DNA of 64,000 nucleotides from the NCBI RefSeq assembly GCF_007828835.1, contig NZ_VIVL01000008.1, positions 124,001-188,000 of the forward strand. Reading direction: 5' to 3'. The notes beneath the pieces were generated by a model. That model saw only the letters and a program-made list of their open reading frames with translations. It had not been told where the DNA came from and made no database searches. Each line of letters opens with the position of its first letter. Position 1 is the first letter of the stretch. The translations under genes were made by a program, and so were the position numbers. The stretch comes from Variovorax beijingensis. Lineage in GTDB: Bacteria > Pseudomonadota > Gammaproteobacteria > Burkholderiales > Burkholderiaceae_C. Shown in pieces: positions 50,666 to 59,204 of the stretch.

Positions 50666-51853
50666 ATGGCACTCACCCTGAACCTCCCCACCGCGAGCGG
50701 CTCGCTCGCGCCCTACGCCCTGCGCGGCACCGCGCCGGTGAAGCCCGATGCGGGCGTCAAGTTCAACCGCATCGCCTATTCGGCCGCGCACGTGGTGGCC
50801 GACCCGCTGGCCGCGATCGACCCATGGCTGCAAAGCGCGGTCGACTGGGACGCGACCATCGCCTACCGCCGCCACCTGTTCTCGCTGGGCCTGGGCGTGG
50901 CCGAAGCCATGGACACGGCGCAGCGCGGCATGGGCCTGGACTGGCCGACCTCGCTCGAGCTGATCCGCCGCTCGCTCGACGCGGCCAGGGACGTGCCGGG
51001 CGCGCGGGTCGCCTCGGGCTGCGGCACCGACCACCTGAACCTCGACGACGTGAAGAGCGTCGACGACGTGATCCGCGGCTACGAAGAGCAGATGGCGGCC
51101 ATCGAAGCGCTGGGCGGCCAACTGATCGTGATGGCGAGCCGTGCGCTGGCGCGCGTGGCGCAGAGCCCCGCCGACTACGAGTGCGTGTACGGCCGCATCC
51201 TGTCGCAGGCGAAGCAGCCGGTGGTGCTGCACTGGCTGGGCGACATGTTCGACCCGGCACTGGCGGGCTACTGGGGCACGAAGGACGTCGACGCCGCGAT
51301 GGACACCGCGATCGGCATCATTGCGGCGCATCCCGACAAGGTCGACGGCATCAAGATCTCGCTGCTCGACAAGGACAAGGAAATCGCGATGCGCCGCCGC
51401 CTGCCAAAGGGCGTGCGCATGTACACCGGCGACGACTTCAATTACGCCGAGCTGATTGCCGGCGACGGCTTCGGCAGCGAGCCCACGCACGGAAAGAGCG
51501 ATGCGCTGCTCGGCATCTTCGACGCCATTGCTCCCGCAGCGAGCGCTGCCCTGGGCGCACTGGCGCAAGGCAACACCGAGAAGTACCACGCGATCCTCGG
51601 CCCCACGGTGCCGCTGTCGCGCCACATCTTTGCGGCGCCCACGCGCTTCTACAAGACGGGCGTGGTGTTCATGGCCTGGCTCAACGGCCACCAGAAGCAC
51701 TTCACGATGGTGGGCGGCCAGCAGAGCACGCGCTCGCTGCAGCACTTTGCCGAGCTGTTCCGGCTGGCCGATGCGGCCAACCTGCTGGAGCAGCCGGAGC
51801 TCGCTGTGCGGCGCATGAAGACGCTGCTGGCGCTGCACGGCGTGGAGAGTTGA
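50666..51853 (+). CDS. DUF993 family protein (TIM-barrel, dihydrodipicolinate-synthase-like)
   Basis: 395 residues. Matches the style of DUF993, a poorly characterised TIM-barrel family related to DHDPS: 'GCGTDHLNLDDVKSVDDVI', 'VVLHWLGDMFDPALAGYWG', 'KVDGIKISLLDKDKEI' (Lys likely analogous to the Schiff-base lysine) and 'GDDFNYAELIAGDGFG'. Often found beside Gfo/Idh/MocA and sugar-isomerase genes, as here. An aldolase- or lyase-type step is a reasonable inference. Starts 10 bp after the Gfo/Idh gene. Confidence 0.85.
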   Translation: MALTLNLPTASGSLAPYALRGTAPVKPDAGVKFNRIAYSAAHVVADPLAAIDPWLQSAVDWDATIAYRRHLFSLGLGVAEAMDTAQRGMGLDWPTSLELIRRSLDAARDVPGARVASGCGTDHLNLDDVKSVDDVIRGYEEQMAAIEALGGQLIVMASRALARVAQSPADYECVYGRILSQAKQPVVLHWLGDMFDPALAGYWGTKDVDAAMDTAIGIIAAHPDKVDGIKISLLDKDKEIAMRRRLPKGVRMYTGDDFNYAELIAGDGFGSEPTHGKSDALLGIFDAIAPAASAALGALAQGNTEKYHAILGPTVPLSRHIFAAPTRFYKTGVVFMAWLNGHQKHFTMVGGQQSTRSLQHFAELFRLADAANLLEQPELAVRRMKTLLALHGVES

Positions 51854-51861
51854 TCGAAGCC

Positions 51862-52740
51862 ATGCGCGACTTCTCACAGAACCACGACTGGCTGTCGATC
51901 AACACCGCCACCGTGCGCAAGCAGCTGGGTGCCGAGGTGCCGCTGGACCGCATCATCGACCAGTGCGCCGAACGCGGCATCCGCGCGATCAGCCCCTGGC
52001 GCGACCAGGTGGCGGCGGTCGGGCTCGACAAGGTCGCGAAGCAGCTGAAGGCGCACGGCATCGGCCTCTCGGGCTACTGCCGCGGCGGCTTCTTTCCGGC
52101 GGCCGATGCAGCGGGCCTCCAGGCCGCGCTCGACGACAACCGCCGCGCCATCGACGAGGCCAGGACGCTCGATGCGCCCTGCCTCGTGCTGGTGGTCGGT
52201 GCCCTGCCCGGCGCGCTCGAGGGCAAGGCCGCCTACAAGGACATTGCCCGCGCCCGCGGCGAGGTGCGCGACGGCATCGCCGCATCGCTCGAATACGCGC
52301 GCGAAGTCGGCATGCCGCTGGCCATCGAGCCCTTGCACCCCATGCAGGCGGCCGACCGCGCCTGCATCAACACGCTCGAACATGCGCTGGACATCTGCGA
52401 CGAACTCGACGCGGGCAGGAGCGGCATGCTGGGCGTGGCGCTGGACATCTATCACGTCTGGTGGGATCCGAAACTGCAGCAGCAGATCGCCCGCGCCGGC
52501 CGCGAGCGGCTGCTGGCGTATCACGTCTGCGACTGGCTCACGCCCACGCGCGACCTGCTCTCCGACCGCGGGATGATGGGCGACGGCGTGGTCGAACTGA
52601 AGAAGATCCGCGGCTGGGTCGAGGACGCGGGCTTCGCGGGGTTCAGCGAAGTCGAGATCTTCTCGAACCTCGACTGGTGGCAGCGGCCTGGCAGCGAAAC
52701 GCTCGACGCGTGTATTGAACGGCACAAGCAAGCTGTCTAG
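51862..52740 (+). CDS. Sugar phosphate isomerase/epimerase-like (AP endonuclease 2 family)
   Basis: 292 residues, Xylose isomerase-like TIM barrel. Metal-binding Glu in 'LAIEPLHPMQ' and 'GVALDIYHVWWDP', with 'FSEVEIFSNLDWWQ' carrying a further Glu. Members isomerise or epimerise keto-sugars, inosose or similar. Last gene of the TetR operon. The triad Gfo/Idh-DUF993-isomerase recalls cyclitol or keto-sugar breakdown. Starts 8 bp after the DUF993 stop. Confidence 0.85.
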   Translation: MRDFSQNHDWLSINTATVRKQLGAEVPLDRIIDQCAERGIRAISPWRDQVAAVGLDKVAKQLKAHGIGLSGYCRGGFFPAADAAGLQAALDDNRRAIDEARTLDAPCLVLVVGALPGALEGKAAYKDIARARGEVRDGIAASLEYAREVGMPLAIEPLHPMQAADRACINTLEHALDICDELDAGRSGMLGVALDIYHVWWDPKLQQQIARAGRERLLAYHVCDWLTPTRDLLSDRGMMGDGVVELKKIRGWVEDAGFAGFSEVEIFSNLDWWQRPGSETLDACIERHKQAV

Positions 52741-52773
52741 CGAAGACATTCGGGGTTGTGCTGCAATTCGCCC

Positions 52774-53868
52774 ATGGCCACCCCGACCCTCGACGACCTG
52801 CGCCGCTACGCCATAGCGCGCACCCTCTTCAAGCCGACGACGCTGCCGGGCGCGATCCGGCGACTCGGCTTCGTCCAGGCCGACCCGATCCGCGCACCGG
52901 CGCGCGCGCAGGACCTGACCTTGCGCCACCGCGTGAAGGACTACCGCGCCGGCGATCTTGAGAGCCGCTACATCCGCCTGGCCATCGAGGAAGACTGCCT
53001 CGTCAACTACGGCTTTTTGCCGCGCGAGCACCTGGCGCTGATGCATCCGCGCGAAGCCCGGCGCGCCTGGGATGCCGATACGCAGCGCAAGGCCGCCGAC
53101 GTGCTGGCCTTCGTGCGCGAGCACGGGCCGGTGCATCCGCGCGAAGTCGAACAGCACTTTGCGCATGGCAGCGTCAAGAACTACTGGGGCGGCTCGAGCA
53201 ATGCGACGACGCGCCTGCTCGACGGCCTGCACTACCGCGGCATGCTGCGCGTGGTGCGGCGCGACAGCGGCACGCGCGTCTACGAGGCCGTGACGCATGT
53301 GCCGGCCGACGACAGCCCCGCCGGCCGCGCACAACGCGCCGCCGCGCTGATCGACCTGGTGGTGCGCAAATACGCGCCGCTTCCGGCCGCGAGCCTCACG
53401 TACCTCGTGCGGCTGCTCGGCTACGGCGCGCCGCATCTGTCGGCCCAGACGCAGGCCGCGCTGCGCCTGGCGCGCGACGAACGGCTCGCGAGCTGCCGCA
53501 TCGATGGCACCACCTGGTACTGGCCCGTCGATGAAAACCCGGCTTCGCGGCGCCATGCGCCCGACGAGGAAGTGCGCCTGCTCGCACCCTTCGATCCCGT
53601 GGTGTGGGACCGCCGCCGCTTCGAGCTGCTGTGGGGCTGGACGTACAAGTTCGAAGCCTACATGCCGGCGCCGAAGCGGCAGTTCGGCTACTACGCGCTG
53701 CCGATGCTCTGGCACGAGCGCGTGATCGGCTGGGCCAACGTCACGGCGCCCGAAGGCCGGCTGCAGCCCGCCTTCGGCTACGCCGACCGCAGACCGCGCG
53801 ATGCACTGTTCCGCGCGGCGCTCGACGACGAGCTGCACCGCATGACGCAATTCCTCGCGAAGCGCTGA
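52774..53868 (+). CDS. Winged-helix DNA-binding protein, YcaQ/AlkX family (HTH_42)
   Basis: 364 residues from the ATG at 52774; a TTG upstream is unlikely. The 'FVQADPIRAPARAQDLTLRH' segment carries the conserved Q-x-D of YcaQ-type interstrand-crosslink DNA glycosylases, and 'LLAPFDPVVWDRRRFELLW' is the hallmark of HTH_42. It removes bulky or crosslinked adducts in the better-studied relatives. 33 bp after the TetR operon, perhaps unrelated to it. Confidence 0.87.
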   Translation: MATPTLDDLRRYAIARTLFKPTTLPGAIRRLGFVQADPIRAPARAQDLTLRHRVKDYRAGDLESRYIRLAIEEDCLVNYGFLPREHLALMHPREARRAWDADTQRKAADVLAFVREHGPVHPREVEQHFAHGSVKNYWGGSSNATTRLLDGLHYRGMLRVVRRDSGTRVYEAVTHVPADDSPAGRAQRAAALIDLVVRKYAPLPAASLTYLVRLLGYGAPHLSAQTQAALRLARDERLASCRIDGTTWYWPVDENPASRRHAPDEEVRLLAPFDPVVWDRRRFELLWGWTYKFEAYMPAPKRQFGYYALPMLWHERVIGWANVTAPEGRLQPAFGYADRRPRDALFRAALDDELHRMTQFLAKR

Positions 53869-53989
53869 GCCGTACCGCGCGTGCAGAGAAAATCCCCGCG
53901 CCGCCGAAGGTCTGGCGCACGGGCGACAACCCGGGCGGCCGACCGCTCCTAGAATCGCACCGTCGTCCGGCATGCCGGACGGCAAGCGT

Positions 53990-54148
53990 TCTCAGGGCGG
54001 GGCGAAACTCCCCACCGGCGGTCATGGCGGTTTCTTCGAGAGAAGGGCCGCACGAGCCCGCGAGCGCCCAAGGCCAGCAACAGGCGGCGGGGTCAGCAGA
54101 TTTCGGTGCGATTCCGAAGCCGACGGTCACAGTCCGGATGAAAGAGAG
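53990..54148 (+). ncRNA. FMN riboswitch (RFN element)
   Basis: Conserved aptamer seen as 'CAGGGCGGGGCGAAACTCCC', 'ACCGGCGGTCATGG', then 'GGGTCAGCAGATTTCGGTGC' and 'GACGGTCACAGTCCGGATG' at the 3' end. Lies upstream of ribH with about 100 nt of expression platform, including an AATGCG/CGCATT hairpin. FMN binding is expected to repress ribH. Confidence 0.95.
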
Positions 54149-54250
54149 CGCGAAATGCGGGCCGGCCCGCGCGCTTCGCATTGGAGCGCGCGGTCTGCCC
54201 CGCGGTTTCGTGCGCCCTGATTCAGGAAACCTGCTTTCAAGAGGCACACC

Positions 54251-54763
54251 ATGAGTCAGATCAACGACCTTCCCCTTTCCGCCGTCGACGCGACGGCCAG
54301 GCCGCGCGGCGAGCGCATTGCCTTTGTCGAGGCGCAATGGCATTCCGACATCGTCCACCAGGCGCGCGACGCCTTCCTTGCCGAGATGGAGCGGCTCGGC
54401 GTGGCGCGCGAGCTGATCGACGTCTTCGACGTGCCCGGCGCCTTCGAGATTCCGCTGCATGCCAAGCGGCTCGCCAACTCGGGCAAGTACGCGGCCATCG
54501 TGGGCTGCGCGCTGGTGGTCGACGGCGGCATCTACCGCCACGAGTTCGTGGCCGGCACGGTGGTCAGCACGCTGATGTCGCTGCAGCTCGAGACCGACGT
54601 GCCGATCTTCTCGGCCGTGCTCACGCCGCACCACTTCCACGAGCATGTGGAGCACCGCAAGTACTTCCACCGCCACTTCGCCGTCAAGGGCACCGAGGTG
54701 GCCGAGGCCTGCGTGAAGACGCTCGAGGGCCTGAAGAAGGTCGACGCCGTGCTGGCCGCGTGA
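54251..54763 (+). CDS. ribH: 6,7-dimethyl-8-ribityllumazine synthase, type II (RibH2)
   Basis: 170 residues. Penultimate riboflavin step. Motifs 'VFDVPGAFEIPLHAKRLANS', 'DGGIYRHEFVAG' and 'VLTPHHFHEHVEHRKYFHRH' match the decameric type II enzymes of Brucella and rhizobia rather than the icosahedral RibH1. Only this rib gene is nearby, so it is a solitary RibH under an FMN riboswitch, probably an additional flavin-supply copy next to the usual rib operon. GAGG ribosome site 7 bp before the ATG. Confidence 0.93.
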   Translation: MSQINDLPLSAVDATARPRGERIAFVEAQWHSDIVHQARDAFLAEMERLGVARELIDVFDVPGAFEIPLHAKRLANSGKYAAIVGCALVVDGGIYRHEFVAGTVVSTLMSLQLETDVPIFSAVLTPHHFHEHVEHRKYFHRHFAVKGTEVAEACVKTLEGLKKVDAVLAA

Positions 54764-54795
54764 CAACCGGCACGCAGCTGAAGTAATCTGGGCGG

Positions 54796-55479
54796 ATGGC
54801 TTCTTCATCCGCTTCGAACGACCGCTACACCCTCTACGGCGCGCCCGGCTCGGGCGCCACGCCGGTCCATGCCGCGCTGACGCTGATCGGCGCGCAGGTC
54901 GACACCGTCGATGTCTCACCCTGGGAGAACGACTCCGAGCGCGAGCGCATGTCGGGCATCAACCCGATGCAGCAGGTGCCCGCGCTCGTGCTGCCGTCGG
55001 GCGAGGTGATGACCGAGAGCGCCGCCATGCTGATCTGGCTTGGCGACCGCTATCCGGAGGCCGGGCTCTGCCCCGCGCCCGGCGATCCGCTGCGTGCGCG
55101 CTACCTGCGATGGATGGTCTACCTGCCGGCGGCCATCTACTCGCTGTTCTGGGTGCGCGACGAACCCACGCGCCTCACGCCCGACCCGGCCGCGCAGGCC
55201 GTGATGCTCGAACGCACGGCCGAGCGCATCGCGCACTGCTGGCACCTGATGGACACGCAGATCGACGAGCCCGCGCCCTACCTGCTCGGCGAGAAGATCA
55301 GCATGCTCGACCTCTACGTGACCGTGCTGTCGCGCTGGACGCCGCGGCGCAGGCGCTTCTACCGCGTGGCGCCGCGCATGGCGCAGGTGGTGCGGCGCGT
55401 GGATGCCGATCCGCGCCTGGCCGATTTCTGGGCGGCGCGCTTTCCGTTCTCGATGGACCAGGAAACACAAAAGGATTGA
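54796..55479 (+). CDS. Glutathione S-transferase family protein
   Basis: 227 residues. N-terminal thioredoxin-like domain ('YTLYGAPGSGATPVHAALTL', 'NPMQQVPALVLPSGEVMTES') and all-helical C-domain ('LLGEKISMLDLYVTVLSRWT'). A serine or tyrosine near the N-terminus probably activates GSH. Substrate unknown. Between ribH and arsC on the same strand, with a 32-bp gap after ribH. Confidence 0.9.
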   Translation: MASSSASNDRYTLYGAPGSGATPVHAALTLIGAQVDTVDVSPWENDSERERMSGINPMQQVPALVLPSGEVMTESAAMLIWLGDRYPEAGLCPAPGDPLRARYLRWMVYLPAAIYSLFWVRDEPTRLTPDPAAQAVMLERTAERIAHCWHLMDTQIDEPAPYLLGEKISMLDLYVTVLSRWTPRRRRFYRVAPRMAQVVRRVDADPRLADFWAARFPFSMDQETQKD

Positions 55480-55489
55480 CGACGACACC

Positions 55490-55873
55490 ATGGCCGCACG
55501 CACCCCGACCACCGATTACCCGATGACCATTTTCCACAAGCCCAACTGCAGCACTTCGCGCAACGTGCTGGGCCTGATCCGCGAGAGCGGCGTCGAACCC
55601 GAGATCGTCCTGTACCTGGAAACGCCGCCTTCGAAGAAGAAGCTGCGCGAGCTGGCCAAGGCCATGGGCCTGGGCGCGCGCGACCTGCTGCGCACGAAGG
55701 AAGCGCCCTACGAAGCGCTGGGGCTGGCCGATCCGAAGTGGAGCGACGACCAGCTGTTCGACTTCATCATCGCGAACCCGATCCTGCTGCAGCGGCCCAT
55801 CGTCGTCTCGCCGCGCGGCACGCTGATGTGCCGGCCCTGGGAGCGGGTGCGCGAGATCCTGCCCGCGGCTTGA
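55490..55873 (+). CDS. arsC: Arsenate reductase-like (ArsC/Spx family)
   Basis: 127 residues (ATG 55490; ATG at 55523 gives 116). Thioredoxin-like glutaredoxin-coupled ArsC family: 'HKPNCSTSRNVLGLIRESGV' with the active cysteine, and 'RPIVVSPRGTLMCRP' containing the usual arginine. No other ars genes are present, so an arsenate or related redox role is tentative. Confidence 0.85.
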   Translation: MAARTPTTDYPMTIFHKPNCSTSRNVLGLIRESGVEPEIVLYLETPPSKKKLRELAKAMGLGARDLLRTKEAPYEALGLADPKWSDDQLFDFIIANPILLQRPIVVSPRGTLMCRPWERVREILPAA

Positions 55874-55891
55874 GACGAAATCCGCGGGAGA

Positions 55892-57145
55892 TCAGGCCGA
55901 GGCCGGCATCAGCGCCGTGCGGCGCACCCGCGTCACGTTGAAGGCGCTGGCAATCAGCACGCCTTGCACCAGCGCAAGACCGGCGATCACGCTCGTGTAC
56001 TGCCCATGGTCCATCAGGCGGCCGAACACCAGCGGCGCCAGCGCCTGGCCGATGTCCAGGCCCGCATACACCACGCCGTAGACGCGGCCGGTGGCGTTGG
56101 GCGGCGTCGAGCGCTTGACCAGCAGGTCGCGCGAGGGCCCCGCGACACCCGACACGAATCCCATGGCACCGAACAGCACCGGCACCATCACCGGCGGAAA
56201 CTGCGCAAAGGCCAGCACCAGCGCCAGTGCGGCCGCCACCCCGAAGCCGATGCCCACGATGCGTTCGCAGCGCGACGGGTCCGAGGCCAGGAAGCCGCCC
56301 GCCACCATGCCGGCCGCGCTCGCCACCATGTAGACCGTGAGGCACACCGCCACCAGCGCCACCGGCACCGCATGCAGGTGGCCTGCCGCAGCCGGCGCGA
56401 AGGTCTGCACCACACTGATCACGACGGCGTAGAAGAAAAAGAAGCCGAAGCACATCCACACGGCCGGAATGCGCAAAAAGTCGAACTCGCCGCCGATGGG
56501 CGCCGGTTCGCCGTGCCCGGTGGCCTTGTGCACCGCCTTCACGTCCAGCGCCAGCACGCTGCGGTAGGCCCAGAGCACCAGCAGCACCACGATGGCCAGC
56601 GCACCGGCCGAGGCCAGCGCCACGCGCCATGAGAAGGCAATGGCGATCGGCACCACGAAGGCCGGCGCCAGCGCCCAGCCCAGGCTGCCGGTGATGCCGT
56701 GCACGCTGTAGGCGTGGCCCAGGCGCGTCGGTGCCACCTTGCGGTTGAAGAGCGTGTAGTCGACCGGGTGGAACACGCCATTGCCGATGCCGCCCACGAT
56801 GGCGCACAGCAGCAGCATCCAGTAGCTCTGGGCCAGCGCATAGCCGAAGGCCGCCAGGCCCAGCGCGCCCAGCCCGACGAACAGCACCGGCCGCGGCCCC
56901 AGCTTGTCGACGATGAAGCCCGAGGCCGCCTGCACGATGCACGAGACCACGAAGAACACCGTCAGCACCGCGCCCAGCTCGGTGTAGCTCACGTTGAACG
57001 CGTCCTTGAGCCAGGGAAACAGTGGCGCCAGAATCAGCTGGCTGAAATGGCTGATGGCATGGGCCAGGCCGACCAGGCCGATGAGCTGGGCGTCGCCGCG
57101 CAAGCTGGTGGAAGAAGAGGCTGTCGGGGAGGGAGAGGAAGACAT
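55892..57145 (-). CDS. MFS transporter
   Basis: 417 residues, twelve hydrophobic helices. 'LGPRPVLFVGLGALGLAAFG' after helix 2 and 'HPVDYTLFNRKVAPTRLGHA' are MFS-like, near the NarK/anion or fosmidomycin-resistance style. Divergent from an AraC gene (89-bp gap) that probably regulates it. Substrate unknown. Convergent with arsC. Confidence 0.88.
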   Translation of the reverse strand: MSSSPSPTASSSTSLRGDAQLIGLVGLAHAISHFSQLILAPLFPWLKDAFNVSYTELGAVLTVFFVVSCIVQAASGFIVDKLGPRPVLFVGLGALGLAAFGYALAQSYWMLLLCAIVGGIGNGVFHPVDYTLFNRKVAPTRLGHAYSVHGITGSLGWALAPAFVVPIAIAFSWRVALASAGALAIVVLLVLWAYRSVLALDVKAVHKATGHGEPAPIGGEFDFLRIPAVWMCFGFFFFYAVVISVVQTFAPAAAGHLHAVPVALVAVCLTVYMVASAAGMVAGGFLASDPSRCERIVGIGFGVAAALALVLAFAQFPPVMVPVLFGAMGFVSGVAGPSRDLLVKRSTPPNATGRVYGVVYAGLDIGQALAPLVFGRLMDHGQYTSVIAGLALVQGVLIASAFNVTRVRRTALMPASA

Positions 57146-57233
57146 GGATTGCTACAAAAAACCGCGCAGGCACCGATGCTATGCCCGCTGGCCGCGGCAG
57201 AATGGCGATACAGCGACAACATTTGTCGAAACC

Positions 57234-58076
57234 ATGCCAAGCGCCGTTTCACCCCCTTCCCCGGTCACCAGCGTCGCGTCGCTCACGCCGCATCTCTACG
57301 CACCCGACGCGGTCAGGCCGCTGCGCGCCAAGGAACACTTCCTGAGCGCGGACACCTTCGTCGAGCTGCACCAGCACCCCTGGCCGCAGCTCACTTTCTC
57401 GACCCGCGGCGTGATCCGGCTCAGCACGCAGGACGGCAGTTACATCGTGCCGCCCTCGCGCGCGGTCTGGGTGCCGGCCAACATGCCGCACAGCATCATG
57501 CTGATCGAGGACGCCGAGCTGCGCACCGTGTACCTGCATGCCTGGCTCGGCCCACCCTGGGAAAAATGCGAGGTGCTCGAGATCAGCCCGCTGCTGCGCG
57601 CGCTGATGCTCGCGCTCGACACCACGCCCGACGGCTTGCCGCCGGCCGACCCGCACGCGCCGCAGCGCGAACGCATGATCGCCCCGTTGCTGGTGGACGA
57701 GCTCGAACGCGCCACGCAGATCCGCATCGACGTGCCGCTGCCGTCGGACAAGCGGCTGCGCCAGCTGTGCGAAACGCTGCTGCGCAACCCGGCCGACCGC
57801 GCGACGCTGGCCGAACGCGCCGCCGCCATCGGCGCCAGCGAGCGCACCGTGGCGCGGCTCTTCCGGGACCAGCTCGGCATGAGCTGGCAGCAGTGGCGCC
57901 AGCAGGCCGTGATGGCGCATGCACTGCCGCTGCTGGCGCGCGGCATGGCCGTGAGCCAGGTGGCGGCGGCCAGCGGCTACGCCACCGACAGCGCGTTCTG
58001 CGCCATGTTCAAGGCCGCCACCGGACGTTCGCCCACGTCCTTCCAGCACAAGAAGCGATCCGCCGCGCTGGCCTGA
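57234..58076 (+). CDS. AraC family transcriptional regulator
   Basis: 280 residues from the ATG at 57234. Cupin N-terminus ('VELHQHPWPQLTFSTRGVIR') and C-terminal HTH pair ('RAAAIGASERTVARLFRDQL', 'VAAASGYATDSAFCAMFKAA'), the subfamily often controlling a divergent exporter. Likely regulates the MFS gene at 55.9 kb. Confidence 0.88.
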   Translation: MPSAVSPPSPVTSVASLTPHLYAPDAVRPLRAKEHFLSADTFVELHQHPWPQLTFSTRGVIRLSTQDGSYIVPPSRAVWVPANMPHSIMLIEDAELRTVYLHAWLGPPWEKCEVLEISPLLRALMLALDTTPDGLPPADPHAPQRERMIAPLLVDELERATQIRIDVPLPSDKRLRQLCETLLRNPADRATLAERAAAIGASERTVARLFRDQLGMSWQQWRQQAVMAHALPLLARGMAVSQVAAASGYATDSAFCAMFKAATGRSPTSFQHKKRSAALA

Positions 58077-58151
58077 ATGGCGCCATGCCGTCACGGCGCT
58101 CTGGCAAGATCGGCCGGCCGACAAAACCACGGACCACCCGACCTCCTGCCC

Positions 58152-58868
58152 ATGGCGCCCCTTCCGCGAACGCACAGCCCCCAGACCTGGACCGCAGACA
58201 TCGGCGCGCGCATTCGCCGCCTCTTCTGGCTCAAGGCGATCGGCACCACGGTCTTCACCTGGCTGTTCTTCATCGGCTACTTCCACATGCTGCGCAACCC
58301 GGCCTACCCGGTCGTGGTGATGCCGCTCACGGCGCTGGACCATCTGATTCCGTTCCAGCCCTACACGCTGGGCGCCTACCTCTCGCTGTGGGTCTACGTG
58401 GGCGTCGCGCCCGGCCTGCAGCCGAACTTTCGCGAGCTGGTGGTCTACGGCCTGTGGATCGGCGCGCTGTGCCTGACGGGCCTGGGCCTCTTCTACTTCT
58501 GGCCGACGCAGATACCGCCGCTGGCCATCGACGTGTCGGGCTATCCCGGCTTCGCGATGCTGCAGGGCGTGGATGCCGCGGGCAACGCCTGCCCCTCGAT
58601 GCACGTGGCGGTGGCCATCTTCACGGCCATCCGGCTGGACCACGTGCTGCGCGAGGCGCGCACGCCGGTCTTGCTGCGCCTTGCCAACTGGCTGTGGTTT
58701 GCCGCCATCGCGTATTCGACATTGGCCGTCAAGCAGCACGTGGTGCTCGACGCGCTGGCTGGCGCGCTGCTGGGAATGGCCTTCGCACTTCCTTCGCTGC
58801 GCTGGCGGCCGGAGGGCGCAAGCCGAAGCAATACCCTGGTGGGAGCGGATATCATTGGCCATCACTGA
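58152..58868 (+). CDS. PAP2 family membrane phosphatase
   Basis: 238 residues from ATG 58152, five to six helices. 'CPSMHVAVAIF' (motif C2) and 'STLAVKQHVVLDALAGALLG' (motif C3, HxxxD) fit PAP2/lipid phosphate phosphatases; the first motif is less clear. It probably acts on lipid phosphates in the membrane. It precedes an acyl carrier protein and a ketosynthase on the same strand, so a lipid-modification mini-cluster is possible. Confidence 0.85.
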   Translation: MAPLPRTHSPQTWTADIGARIRRLFWLKAIGTTVFTWLFFIGYFHMLRNPAYPVVVMPLTALDHLIPFQPYTLGAYLSLWVYVGVAPGLQPNFRELVVYGLWIGALCLTGLGLFYFWPTQIPPLAIDVSGYPGFAMLQGVDAAGNACPSMHVAVAIFTAIRLDHVLREARTPVLLRLANWLWFAAIAYSTLAVKQHVVLDALAGALLGMAFALPSLRWRPEGASRSNTLVGADIIGHH

Positions 58869-58961
58869 CCCACAAGCCGAGCGAGGAAGGGGTCGATCCC
58901 ACGCAGCGCCCCCAGGGCGGCGATCGATCAGCGGCTGGCACACGACAACAGGCATCGCACG

Positions 58962-59204
58962 ATGAGTTCGCTGAAGGAATTGCAGGACCTGATCCACGAG
59001 AAGTACGGTATCGAACCGTCCAAGCTCGACCCCAACGCATCGATGCGCGAAACCGGCGGGCTCGACTCGCTGGCATTGGCCGAGTTCCTGTTTGCCATCG
59101 AGGACCACTTCGGCATCACCATGCCCGATGAAGACGCCAACATCGACACCCTGAACGAACTCGCGGTGCTGGTCGACAAGGTCAGGGCCGCGAAGACAGC
59201 GTGA
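58962..59204 (+). CDS. Acyl carrier protein
   Basis: 80 residues. Ser of 'TGGLDSLALAEFLFAIEDHF' is the 4'-phosphopantetheine site (DSL). Not near fabG/fabF of primary FAS; its partner is the adjacent ketosynthase (GTGA overlap), so it is a dedicated ACP. About 93 bp after the PAP2 gene. Confidence 0.93.
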   Translation: MSSLKELQDLIHEKYGIEPSKLDPNASMRETGGLDSLALAEFLFAIEDHFGITMPDEDANIDTLNELAVLVDKVRAAKTA

